Source of the DNA: Gracilaria gracilis
Lineage: Eukaryota > Rhodophyta > Florideophyceae > Gracilariales > Gracilariaceae
Length of the DNA: 64,000 nt
NCBI GenBank assembly: GCA_030374805.1
Contig: JARGSG010000028.1
Coordinates: 124,001-188,000 of the forward strand
Reading direction: 5' to 3'
How positions within the stretch are numbered: position 1 is the first letter of the stretch; each line of letters begins with the position of its first letter. Under the pieces are notes generated by a model. The model was not told the DNA's origin. It saw only the letters and a program-made list of their open reading frames with translations, and made no database searches. This document shows, in pieces, positions 53,300 through 63,923 of this stretch. Made by a program: the position numbers and the translations under genes.

Positions 53300-54596
53300 A
53301 AGGATATATTTCCGCTCCTGGAGAAGCGGTCGTGTTTAATGACTAATATTGTTCTCAACTTTCAATATCTACTTGCCCTCTGAATGTTTGCTTTTTACGA
53401 GGATCCGAAAAATTGTGGGAAGTTGCGAACTGTTCTCGATGTTATGTGCTTTTCCCCGTTTTTGAAATCATCTTCAACCATCCATCATGCTATGGTGGCG
53501 CGGTTTGTGTGTGTTAGAACAACCTGTAGTGTTCTCTTGAGTTCGCCGCTCCTTCAGGGTCGATATTATTTTGGTGCTGTTTGCGTATCATTGTTGATTT
53601 ATGGAGTATCGTAACTAGCGGTTGTGTAGAGGCGGAACTCGGGACTGGATTCGCGGCAGTAGAGGTGCCGGCGAACGCACTCCAGATGGGAGAAGCGTCA
53701 AGTGAAATTAGGGCAGGGGAATTGGATCGTAGAGTAAGGGCTATGGAATGGAATAAGTTTAACGTCTCCTGTAAAGGACGGAACGGAGTACAAGGTAGCA
53801 AAACGAGCCGCACTGCGTATCACAGACTCGTGAGGGCGGGGAATAATCCCGAGACTGAAAGGTCAAACCTGTACAAAAGGGCGAAGTGTGGCGAAACCGT
53901 AAGACGTAAAACAGAAAATGTGTGCAAAAGAATGATAAATAAACGGCCATAACGACGGGTAGGTAATTCTCAGTGACGGAGGTGGATAACTTGTCCGGAT
54001 GAAGGGCAGTGTTTTCCGGGAATGGGGCAAAGGATTTGAAGCAATGCCTTTGCTGAGAAAAGCGCATCACACGAAGAGGTTCTGAATCTTCCCTTCGATA
54101 GGGTAGCACAGCCAACGCAGCACTCCGGGAATGACACAGCTAAGCCGGGTGTAAACCCGAGGTCAAACCGTCACGACAAGCGTCGGAGTATTGACATCAG
54201 GCAGTAGTCGGTAGAGATCCACGTGTTCACAAGGTCACGAGATGAGTCCTCGACAGAGACTAGCATGGCCACGACAAGGTGTCGAAAACGGGCCACTGAG
54301 AACAGGGCAAAAAGGAAAACCCAAAAAAGGGGAGAAAGAGATGCACCAGAGTGGGGAAAAGAGCGCGAGGGTAGGACAAACCCAATACAGAGGCCAGTAT
54401 ACGACAATAGGTCGGAGCGAGACACAAAAATTGTAATTATATTCTGAGCGCCACAAGGGTGGGTAACTATACGTGAACAAAACAGTCTTCAATCCACTTG
54501 GAGGGGAACAATCCGCGAAGGCGTGATACTTAGAGCCGGAAGCCTTTGCTTGGCAAGGAGCGATTTACTTGGGGTAGCGGTGCTCAACCCTCTAAG
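53300..54596. other. 1.3-kb stretch without a recognised gene
   Basis: Short frames on both strands (for example 53581-53952 plus and 53759-54115 minus) have no motif. Part of it may be the end of the pogo-like relic. Confidence 0.3.
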
Positions 54597-54598
54597 TA

Positions 54599-56614
54599 CA
54601 CCCAGTAACTGCAAATACAGTGGGCTACACTACTTCATGAAGCTCTTTTAGAGCGAAGGAAACACAAAATGAGGTGGGCCACATAATCAAAGGTACCACT
54701 TTATTTGTGGTTCTAACGCAATTAACGTGGGCCACACTATTTTAACTGGCAGTAAATAGTGTGGGCGTCTTCATCAGTTCATACTTCCACAGGTACATCA
54801 TCGAAGTGCGCACGGTGCTTGCAGATGATCTCCTGCAGCTGGGGGAAGAGCTGACGCTCTTCCCACAATCCGTTCACGTTAAGTGATAAACCAGTTCTTA
54901 TCATCGCTTTGCGAGCGTAAAGTAAGCCATCGAAGTCTCTCTGGCGATTGACATCTCCAATTGCCAGTGCAGTGAGGCGCAGAAAGTAGCTCTTACCGGG
55001 GTTCACCACTTTTCCCGACGATGACCAGGAACCTTTCTTGATCATCTCCATTTTGTACTTCTCCAACCTCGCGTTCCAAGCCGAATTTTTTTTTTTTATG
55101 ATGAAAGAATCCGCTGTTTGAATCAAATTGTTGCATTTGGTAGAAATTAACGAATCTCCGTATCAATTCGAGACGCTGCTTCATTCAGTTCTCGAGTCAT
55201 ATTATGTCCGCTACAATTGTCCAGAAAGAGAACACGCTTTCTTCCGCTCGGAAGTTTCTCAATGACCTTCTTCTCCTCAAACCATTGCTTCATAACCAAT
55301 TTGTCAATCCACCCTTTTTAGCCCACTTCTATAAGAAACGACAGGAACATCATCGGGAACACCCCTAATGGGAAACGACCGCTTCTGATTTTGGAACTCC
55401 ATTAGTGCAGGTTCGGGTTTTGCTTCAGTTCCCCCACTAATTCGAACAACCATTGTCATTCCCTCACCACCGCTAACGATATCATAATGGTTAATCTTCT
55501 TCTCTCCGCAAAAGCCCAGAGTCCTACCGTTATCCATATTAATGACGAAGTGGGTCTCGTCAGCATTCCACACATCGTTTTCATTCAACTAACCATCTTT
55601 AAATGCAGGTGATATAAGCCCCAGATGATACGCCACTTCTTTGTGAATGAAGTCTCGCTTTTCTGGAGACAATAGGTGCTTCCCTGTCTGGGCTCGGCTG
55701 ACAATTCGGTATCGATCAGTAAAGCTTTGAACCCATCTTCTATTCATGCAACTTGAGATCAGCTTCTCACATCCAGGATCCATTGTGTGTTTGTGATATG
55801 AAGCCTTTTGGGACTCCTCGATGAGAGTAATGGCCATTGTATGCAAAGTTCGCCAGTTAAATTTCACTCCAAGTTTACGGAGTCTGTCAAACTCTGAGAG
55901 CATGTCAGCATGCAATTGACTGACCCACTTTCTCTGTTTCCTCCCCTTCCAACTGCGTGCTTTTAAATTCAAAAGCTTGGGACCAATGTATGTGCTGCGA
56001 GTAATGGATGTTGTTGATCCTCTCATTTGCAAGAGACCTATTTCTTCTACGTACTGAAATCTGTCCCGCCAACTGCGACTGGCCTCCATGAGATTTGCTT
56101 TGTGGCTGCCTCGAAACAAGAAAGAATACTGCGAGACTGCTTTCGATTTGATGTGTTTAGGACCGTGCTCATTGTCGTGTTTCACCATCCATGCGGCATA
56201 TTTTGAGCGGTCTGCAATAGGCAGCACTTGATTCAGATTACGCTTCTTTTGTTGAGAGATTGGTGCAGTTTGACGCGCGTTGGTATTAGTTGTAGGCAAC
56301 GATTGGGACTGTGGTGGATCTGCGGATTGGATCGATGACAATCGCGCAGCCGCTGCGCGCTGAAACGCAGCGACAATCGGCGATTCTCACGTTGGAACTA
56401 CCATTAGGTTGAAGTCGGGAATCTTCTGGTGAACTCTGGAATGGTTTGGAACAAGTTCTTTGCAATCCAAATGGATTTCCCGCGCAAATTATGTTCCTGT
56501 TACCCACACTAGTTAGAACACAAAGCTGTGGTCCTCGCACCATGAATAGTGTGGGCCACATCACACCCAGTACCACAATATTTATTCACCCACTGTATTT
56601 GCAGTCACTGGGTG
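54599..56614 (-). mobile_element. pogo-like transposon with 26-bp terminal inverted repeats
   Basis: The left end CACCCAGTAACTGCAAATAC and the right end read inward CACCCAGTGACTGCAAATAC, continuing AGTGGG in both, differ at one position. TA flanks both (54597-54598 and 56615-56616). The 2,016-bp element contains one transposase gene on the minus strand. GTGGGCCACA-type motifs are repeated in both subterminal regions (about 54676, 54727, 56550). Confidence 0.85.
54779..56341 (-). pseudogene. pogo-like transposase (NADETHF family), broken
   Basis: N-terminal DNA-binding part 56341-55589 (about 250 codons, with RRWVQSFTDRY..RAQTGKHLLSPEK), a stop at 55589, then the core: first Asp in NADETHF, RTLGFCGEK, GEGMTMVVRISGG, IRGVPDDVP, and in a region with several stops the second Asp in LFLDNCSGHN (about 55220). 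The last part (55126-54779) holds KSYFLRLTALAI..VN and YARKAMIRTGL. The family lies in the Tc1/mariner superfamily by its TA target. At least four stops between 55304 and 55126 make it non-functional. Confidence 0.75.
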
Positions 56615-56616
56615 TA

Positions 56617-57150
56617 CTGAGCTCGGCGCGCCACTGAGAGTGGGTGCGCCGGGCAAAATAATCTGCAAAAAACCTAAGTAAATACAACGATGCTGGATGC
56701 ACTGCCTCAGGCATATCCGCGCTACACGTGTGCTAATCACACCCGCTAAGCGGCCCCTCGAGCCGTGCAATCCACGTGTACATCTGTGGAAATTACCCCA
56801 GCCAGGCGACAGGCTAATAGCGGTGTAGCTCATATATATCCACTAACGCATGATGCGGAAATTAAGAAAGTTCTTTAAATCGCTTCCAAGGAGCTTTGTC
56901 CTTCCCACCACCACCAGGATCTCATCCTGTGGGCTCTTCCGATCCTTTGGGCTGAGTTCGGGTACCTCGCAAGTCATCGTTAGGCGAAGTTCTTTGAAGG
57001 CAGCCGTCACGACAGGAAGGGGCGATCCCGCTTGGGGATCTTGGGGCCGTACAAATGCTCGTAGGTTGAGCGAATCGCGGGGCGTTCTGTCAAGGGCGAT
57101 ACTTGCCGCTGCCGTCGTTCTAATCTGAGGTCGAGTTCCTTCAAGTATGC
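56617..57150. other. Region between the pogo-like transposon and the antisense frame of Element D
   Basis: About 530 bp. The 3' LTR of Element D might be expected near here, but its other LTR lies outside the window, so it cannot be recognised. The last 50 bp are a decayed N-terminal extension of the antisense frame (a stop at about 57115 precedes EVEFLQV). Confidence 0.3.
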
Positions 57151-57942
57151 CATGTGGAACTCCCACCATGCCTGACGTACGTCGGGTCGTACTATATGAA
57201 GAATCCGCCGCACGGCCTGTCGCGCATCCTTTCCACCAAGAGTACTGTCCGTTTCGCGGCATTCCTTCCCCAGGAGGCGTATGATCACTACCGGCTTTGG
57301 TTCGTACCGAAGATAATTCGCCGTTCCATTCGGAATTTGAACCTCACCGATGTGTTCGGATCCATCCGCAACGCGTGGGAAGTTATGTCCTCGGTGAGGG
57401 TCATCGATGGTGTCGAGTGGGACTCCGTGCCTGCCAGTCACGTCAGAAATTTTGTATACTTTGATCCGTGGGAATGGGAGAGATTCAAAGCCACCGAGGC
57501 GCGGGAGCGCCGTCAGATCGATCGGAATATCCCAGAGGGCCATCATCTCGGGTTCGTCTTCATCGAAGACGAGAATAACCAAAGACTTGATGGGTCTGGA
57601 AGCTCTATGGACCAGAGAGAATACCAGAAAATTGACGTCATTGACATGACCGGAGATGACTGCGGATCCGCTGATGTGGCAGCGCAGGCTACGTCCAACG
57701 CAGTTGGCGCTTGGCGGACCTCCGCTTCTGCAGGCCGGTCCGATCCAAGTATCGACTCCCAGGTGATTGCCACTCGAAATTTCCTTCTCGCCATGGGCGT
57801 GCCCTTGTCTGGCAAGGTGACCAACCTGGCGCATTTTCACGGCCTTGCGGCTCAGTGGTTCGGTTCGCCCAAGATCGTGGGTCCGGTTCCGGACCGTCTG
57901 ACGTGTGATCAACCTCCTCAGTGGAGACTCATGAGCTCTTGA
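57151..57942 (+). pseudogene. Antisense gene of Element D, related to that of A and B
   Basis: About 263 open codons. It begins inside a conserved block: VELPPCLTYVGSYYMKN aligns with VPTPPVLAYFGSYITRN of Element B (9 of 17 identical). About 35 residues later WFVPKIIRRSIR aligns with FFIPPRVIRDIR of B. Upstream a stop truncates the frame, although homology continues for several residues (EVEFLQV). The second half is charged and differs from A/B. A longer minus-strand frame (57007-57912) overlaps it, but only the plus frame shows this similarity. As in A and B the gene is convergent with pol and lies on its 3' side. Function unknown. Confidence 0.55.
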
Positions 57943-58385
57943 TAGCCTTCATAGATACCAATATGTCTTCGCCCTATCATTAAATGTTTCCAGTTGCTAT
58001 CGGCATTAACAAATTCTCTCTATCTCTCCCTCCTCAGGGGGCGGTAACTCACGAGGGGCGGCTGCTCCTTATCTAAGGGAAGTATTCCGCTTGAAGCCAC
58101 AAAGTCCAATTTTTCATCAACTTTCTCTTTTTGGGCTTCTTTTTCTTCCATTCCACTATATAGTGGCTCGTCCTCCGAAGTGGCAGATGTTCCGCGTAAG
58201 CGGCATACCTAGTGTGGGCTTTAACCCAATTGGGCTTTGTCGAGCGTATCCGGTGTCTGCGTGCCGGTACTCCGGTGGTACTGTAGTACCTTCGAGCAAG
58301 GTAGGTGCTCGATAGGTTCGTTTGTGCGCTCGAAAGGGGGGTAGCCGTACCAACGGACTTAGTTTAACCACTCTCTAGTAGAGTC
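57943..58385. other. Short region with a perfect TATA-containing palindrome
   Basis: No gene. CCACTATATAGTGG at 58153-58166 is a perfect 14-bp palindrome in a T/C-rich context and could act as a core promoter. Confidence 0.35.
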
Positions 58386-59371
58386 TTAGCCGTGTTTCAC
58401 TATACGTTCCACTGCTGACTCGCTTACGTAGACACTACGCTCGCCCGCCGGCTTGACCAGGGAGTCCCCATCAAAGGCGGTTGAGTAATCCTCTCCAGCG
58501 GGGCGGGGTGCCTTTCCACTGTCGTCGCTGTCACATTTGATGGCCTTCGACTTCCGTTTCGGCGGCAATGCATCCTGCACACCAGGTCCTGGTCGTGCTC
58601 CCCAGGGAGCTTCTCGGATTGTTAGGCTCCCCAGTGAGGGGTCTGGAGCCACTTTCTTGTGAGGCTGCTGCGGGATCCCGTCTGTACAGACTGCGAGATT
58701 GTTTCCAGCGATGGGGAAAAGACCTCCGTGCGGGGGGCTTAGCGAGCGGAGTTCCGTCACGTGCGTTGACGACGGGTCGCTGCCCACGGTGGACTGCGTG
58801 GTTTTAACCGTAGTGGTGCCATAGTGAGCCTTTTCAATTAAGGAACTAACGTTTTTGACCGCTTGTCACTCTCCATGGAACTTTCCGTGGCACGCGTGTG
58901 CGCAAGGCGTGCATTTTCATATGCATTGTCATACCTCAAGGAAGGCGATTCACCCACGGTGAATGGCGCGTGTCTCTTCGTGCGCACGTACCACTTCCTT
59001 GGCTTCTGCATACTTAGAGTGGTGTTCACCTGTACTGATATGGCCGTGTGTTCTGCAGTTCCAGTGCCGGGATCGGCTGAGTCGATTGCGCCTCCCAGAA
59101 TTGGATCTGCTGTCATCGCAAGGTCTCTAATAACCAGTTTCCCTTCCAAACGATCAGTCTTTTCCGCTGACGAGGCACCATCTTTCCTGTCTCGATTCCT
59201 CATTAGCGGTGCATCGCCGTGTTTGTTTCCGGACGTCAGGATTTGAACCGCGCCACTGCCATTGCAGGCCTGCGCGTCCTCCGTCGGCGACGGCAGCACG
59301 CCAGCGATCCTTCCACGTCGTATCCCAGTGTCTCCGGATGCACATCCCGCCTGGGCGTAGTACCTCTGCAT
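58386..59371 (-). pseudogene. Unrecognised minus-strand frames in the 3' part of Element D
   Basis: Two adjacent frames, 59371-58838 (178 codons) and 58787-58386 (133 codons), with protein-like composition; the second has PPKRKSK and an Asp/Ser-rich stretch. They could be the remains of a gene or of the pol C-terminal extension. Overlapping plus-strand frames of similar length exist (58863-59246), so the coding strand is not certain. Confidence 0.25.
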
Positions 59372-59452
59372 GAAGATTCTGCTTGCTGCGGCGAAGACGA
59401 AGACGATAATTGGGCATCCATAGACGTTGGCCTTTTGGAGAGGCGCCTACTG

Positions 59453-59810
59453 TCACTCGATGGCTTTCCGGTTTGCGACGGCAAAAAGACACCCACTCCG
59501 CCCCCCGGCGGTTTCCCGCGAGGGTGCAGTATCCGCTTGCAACAGCAGAGTCTGGAAAGAAGCAGCGTGAAGAGTATGAGCGTCCCCCTCCCCCTCCTCA
59601 GCTGGAGAGGTGGGGCCCGGAGCGATAATCTGAGCAGTGAGTCCGATGCGTGTGTGCACATACGCATCTGGCGCAGTTTTTGGGGTACTTTCCGACTCCG
59701 TAGGGAGGTCAGCCAAACCGCGTTCGGCGTAACGGAGAAATTACAGGCCGAGCGGTGCGTCGCTGCCGATGGCTGGAGGCTCTATCGGGATTGTATCTGA
59801 CGTGGTTGGT
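59453..59810 (-). pseudogene. Element D pol C-terminal linker
   Basis: Continues the integrase frame after one stop: Pro/Glu/Thr-rich text such as EPTTSDTIPIEPPA, then a stop, then TESESTPKTAPDAYV. This type of linker precedes the chromodomain-like tail in Element B; no chromodomain is recognisable here. Confidence 0.4.
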
Positions 59811-60986
59811 TCGGGATGAGCTTCGTGTACCGTAAGTTTCGTCGATGGTGCTGGAGGGACGCGATCATGCGAGAAGCGTTCGTGCTCAACCTTGACCTCA
59901 AGGACAACCGTAGTATCGTTAACAGAGGAGACCCTGTAAGGACCGTCTGCGATCGGATAAATCTTGCGGCGTTTCTCTTTTTCCGGGTTGTAGTATTCTT
60001 TCTAGAGAAAGACATAGCTATCTTTCCTGATGTGAGGGGCATTCTTTCTTACACGCGCGTCGAAGTTGTGCTTGTACGTGGCTTGCGCTTTAGATATATA
60101 GACGGGGTGAAGGGAATTTATCCAGTATAGATTAAGGCTCGACAGCCACCGATGGTGGAACATGTTATAAGACCAGTTCGAACGGAGAGATCTGGATAGT
60201 GCCATGTACCTGCGTATTGTAAGCATATGTCACCGAATCGGTGTAGAGACCTCATTCCGATGGATGGTAGGCGACGAAAGTTCGCAGCGCATTCAGCAGG
60301 GTGCGATTGAAGCGCTCCACTTGGCTGTTACGTTGCGGATCGTAGGTCGAAGTAAATCAGTTCTTGATGTAGAGTTTACGGCAAACGTTCTGAAATACCT
60401 TTGCAGTGAATTGCGACCCATTATCTGATATTAAATCAATCGGCGATCTGAGGGCAAATACCCAGTGAGCTACGAAAGCTTGCAAGACCGCACTGGCCGT
60501 GAACTTCGTCAGAAAAACTGTCCGCACGAGCTTGGAGAAGCGTTCAGTTATGAGAAATAGGAACCAATTACCTCGGCGGGTTCGGATACACTCGCCAAGT
60601 ATATCAATCGCGAAAACCTCGGGCAAGGCCCTTGCGGGGAAGAGTACCAACTATTTGGAGTACTCCTGAAGCTTGACGCGGTTCTTTGCAAAACTTGAAC
60701 ATCCACGAGCAGCAGCGTACGCATCAAATGCCATAGCTGGCCGATAGAAGTGCTTTCTGGGGGTGCAGCACAGCTTTATTCCATCAGGGTGAGCCGGCAA
60801 CTTTGCTTGATGCGATAGATGCAGGACTTGAGATCGAAGCGAGTGTGGTACCACAATCTGTTGCAAGTCAGTAACCGTTCGAACCAATAATCCTTGTTCG
60901 TTCACGACAAAAGGCAATTGAGCTCCACTGTTGAGACGGGCACGAACTTTAATGCAAAACGGGTCCGTATGCTGTTCCCGGATCAA
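59811..60986 (-). pseudogene. Element D integrase
   Basis: The zinc module is partly recognisable (HLSHQAKLPAHPDG; the Cys pair is decayed to a single CSSF). Core: Asp in VFAIDILGE, Asp in LISDNGSQ, then a stop after KLYIKN, and the Glu in NSQVERFNRT. More stops follow (about 60260-60100), and the tail reads KRRKIYPIADGPYRV, the GPY motif, at about 59960-59930. All three catalytic acidic residues survive. Confidence 0.8.
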
Positions 60987-61186
60987 TTCTTATGGTGTTA
61001 TTGGCACGGACGATCCCGGCGCAGGCACTGTATCTGAAACGGCTAAGAAAGTTTCATAGACTTCCCTACCTTCCGAGTCTTCGTCCTCGGTGTCTTCTAC
61101 GGGAAACATGATTTTCACGTCATCGACTGACTCAGCTTTGGCCACGGGCGGCAAGCGGAAAGTGCATCAGGCTGGGTGTTTAAAAT

Positions 61187-61648
61187 TCACTTCTTGTACT
61201 GCACGTCGAAATTGAATTCCGATAACCGGAGTCTCCACCCCATCAAATGGCCAGAAGGTTCCGCAATAGAAATAAGCCATCGCAGGACCAAATGGTTGGT
61301 AAGGACGGTTAAGTGACCTCCCATGAGGTAATATCGCAGGGTCTGGAGAGCCCAGACTACCTCTAAGCACTTCTTCTCAGGTACCGAGTAATTTCTTTCA
61401 TGCACGTTAAGGCTTCGAGACAAAAAACCAATTGAAAGTTGTTCCCCACTCTCCGCGGCCTGAAACAGAGCATAGCCGATGTAGAAATTGCTGGCATCCT
61501 TATCGATGGCATACAGAAATCCTAGTTTCGGCAAGAAAAGAATTAGCGACGACGTCACTGCATCAATGAGCGATGAGAATGCCGTTGCCTTACGGTAATC
61601 GAATGGTTCCAGTTCGACTGACTGTCTCTTTTGCAGGAGTTCATTCAA
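61187..61648 (-). pseudogene. Element D RNase H
   Basis: 153 open codons with AIDKDASNFYIGYALFQ (catalytic Asp), SRSLNVHERNY, KKCLEVVWAL and LRLSEFNFDVQYKK. The upstream RT palm is missing: this frame starts almost directly after an early RT block. Confidence 0.8.
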
Positions 61649-61649
61649 C

Positions 61650-62115
61650 CGTTGATTTGGTATAGTTCTTGATGAAATATAAACGCCTTCTTATCACTGT
61701 CCTATGAATTTACTAGGACTTGGCAGTATCCTCAGTTTTCGCCGAGGGTCGTGAACATTTTTGCGCTTCCTAGCGAATCGATAAAGTCGTCTATCCTCGA
61801 AATGGGATAAAAGTGATTGACGGTAGCCGTGTTACGCTTGCGATAATCGATACAAAAATGCCAAGAACCATCGAGTTTGAGAGCTAGTATCATGGGCGAG
61901 GCTCACGGCAACTGAGACGGCTTTATGACTCCGGTGCGGATCATCTTTTCGACTTGAGTCTTCCCCTCTTCCAGAGCTGTCAGTCTTGCCCTGTAAGGGT
62001 GTTGCGAGATTGGCCGAGTTTTCGGCAGCAAATCTACCCTATGTTCGTTGATCTCCATTTTCCCAAGGGAACATTCCCACATGGGGGTGAACGCATGTAG
62101 CATATCCCGTAACAT
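61650..62115 (-). pseudogene. Element D reverse transcriptase, palm deleted
   Basis: Starts with MWECSLGKM, EHRVDLLP, RPISQHPYRA, VEKMIRTGVIKPS, followed by FCIDYRKRNT, YPISRIDDFIDSLGSAKMFTTL and a KKAFIFHQ block (normally TAF.TH.G). It then jumps straight into text leading to RNase H (about 61670-61650). The PFGL..NAP and YxDD blocks and the whole connection region are missing: an internal deletion of roughly 400-500 bp if measured against Element B. Confidence 0.75.
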
Positions 62116-62692
62116 TTCACATTGATACTCTGGGACATGGTTGAAGTCCGAAGACTCGAGCTCCTTACGAGATACTTCTTTTCAGATCCCGGTTCTTTTG
62201 GCATTTCTTCTGACGGTGTCGGCGTTGCTTCTGTCGACGAGTTCCAAACTTCTCTACCCAAAGAGTTCGGCCTAGCGTCTTCCGACGAATCCTTCTTACG
62301 ATTGCGGCTGAAAGAAGATCAGCGCACTTCCCGTGCCTCTCCTCAACTTCGAGAATTCCGAGAACCTCTGCAGTAGAGACCTGTTTGGGTAAAATGGCCG
62401 CTGGGTGTGGTAAAATAGAACCAATCAGCTGTTTCTTTACCAATCTCTGTTAAAAGGGGCTGAAATTAGCAACCAATGCCCTGAATGGATTTTCTGGCTC
62501 AACAAGTACAATTTCATCCTCAAGGGCTAAGTTCTTCCTTGCGTATAATAGAGGCAATGGTTGAAATTTTTGTAAGCCGTGGTGCGCGAACGTAATTGTG
62601 ACCAAGGTCTGGGATTCCGTGGGAATGTAAATAGACCAAGCCACTCGGAGTTTCGTCAACGAGCGGTGCAATTTTGACGGCTTTTGAGCCAC
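62116..62692 (-). pseudogene. Element D protease-RT linker
   Basis: Two open frames (62692-62450 and 62443-62165) continue the protease toward RT. The first carries AWSIYIPTESQTLVTI, a beta-rich linker seen in many gypsy pol proteins; the second is basic. No catalytic motif. Confidence 0.5.
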
Positions 62693-62699
62693 CGGGAAT

Positions 62700-63109
62700 G
62701 GAACTTGCTTCTTGGACGCCTGTTATAAAGGTCGCCGAACAACTGGCACAGTTGTTCCGTCCTCCAGCTCAAAGATTCTTTTCTGTGGTTGAATTGCTTC
62801 GATAAAACGGTCGCAAAAGTCATATCCGAGTAGTAATGGCTAAGCTAAAAGCTTGCCAACGAGAAATTCCAGGCGTACAACGCAACGGGCAAGCCTGAAA
62901 ATCATGTCGATTACTCCCACAATTGAAATTGACCTATTATTTGCATCTGCTATATCGGTCGGAGAAGCTGGCCGAATCTGAAACCATAACTGCGGTGGAA
63001 TAAGTGATGGAACCAAAGCGTTTGGACCATCATATGTACCAAAATGGATAACTGCTGAACCATATATAGTTCGGATACATCGAGGTCGACAAAAACTTTT
63101 CAATTTCAT
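62700..63109 (-). pseudogene. Element D protease domain
   Basis: Recognised by DIADANNRSISIVGVI (the ADG position), then LLLGYDFCDRF (the LLG.DF block) and the ELEDGT end. The active-site D-T/S-G is not readable; an FGTYDG stretch near the expected place may be its decayed form. A stop lies before PLLLG. Confidence 0.6.
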
Positions 63110-63308
63110 TTGGCCATGACCACAACTCTATCTGGAACACGGAAATTGCATAACTGTATCCACGGGCGTCGGAGAACACCGAGGTTTTCCGAGTCCTTGT
63201 CTTTCGTGGCCATCTTCCTCGTAAGGATCGCGACCGAGCAGCAAGGCTTTGCAGCCTCCGGCACGTCCGAGCTCGACTTCGATTGCGCCGCTCTTTCAGA
63301 AGAAGATC

Positions 63309-63923
63309 CTATGCCCAGGTTTTCTTAGCGCCATTCTGTGAAACCATTGGGTCCGCAGGTGCAGCTACCGCTTCACCTTGAGGGCGTGAAGGTTCCTGTT
63401 TTCCAGTCCGAGTATCTGTCTTCGCACGAAGGTACGATTTGTCCGGAACACGTTCCCGTTCGACTGGCGTTGACGACTCAGAATGGAGAACAATTTTTGC
63501 CATCTCTCTGAATGATACCATAGAGTTCGGGGCAATATGACCATGTTTGTAACAAATATGGCATATGAAATGACGAAGAGAATCCGAATTGGGTGGCCTT
63601 CACTACTGTCTCGGGGGGTAAGGATCCTTTCAACCGAGGCGGGAGTTCCAAGACCCGCCAGAGTGCGGCACTGGAAATGCCGGAACACGATTATCGGCAT
63701 ACAGAGCAGCGTCCGAATCTTCGGTAGTCGTTCCCATCGTAGAGGGCAGTTCTGGCGTTTTCAATGATTGGCCGCTCTGCACTAGATGCACGGTATCGTA
63801 GTTTGCGTGGTCTAAAACTCTCGACTGAGGCTGAGAGAAATCAGTCTTCCAAAAGGAAGATTCGCGGGTGGGAGACTTTATTCTGGTGTCTTGAATTGAG
63901 TTTCCTGTATTATAGAAATGCAA
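63309..63923 (-). pseudogene. gag: Element D gag C-terminus with zinc knuckle missing its last Cys
   Basis: Frames 63923-63630 and 63700-63309, plus text between them, give a knuckle CHICYKHGHIAPNS at about 63545: C-x2-C-x4-H-x4 followed by Ser instead of Cys. A basic, Gln/Pro-rich tail follows. The rest of gag and the 5' LTR lie beyond the window. Confidence 0.55.

Noticed and set aside
53581-53952. 123-codon plus frame after Element B
   Set aside because: Charged, protein-like text, but no motif and an equally long frame on the other strand.
57007-57912. 301-codon minus-strand frame as the real gene
   Set aside because: The overlapping plus frame, not this one, carries blocks shared with the A/B antisense protein.
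59219-59800. 193-codon plus frame in Element D
   Set aside because: The minus strand carries the Pro/Glu-rich continuation of integrase over the same bases.
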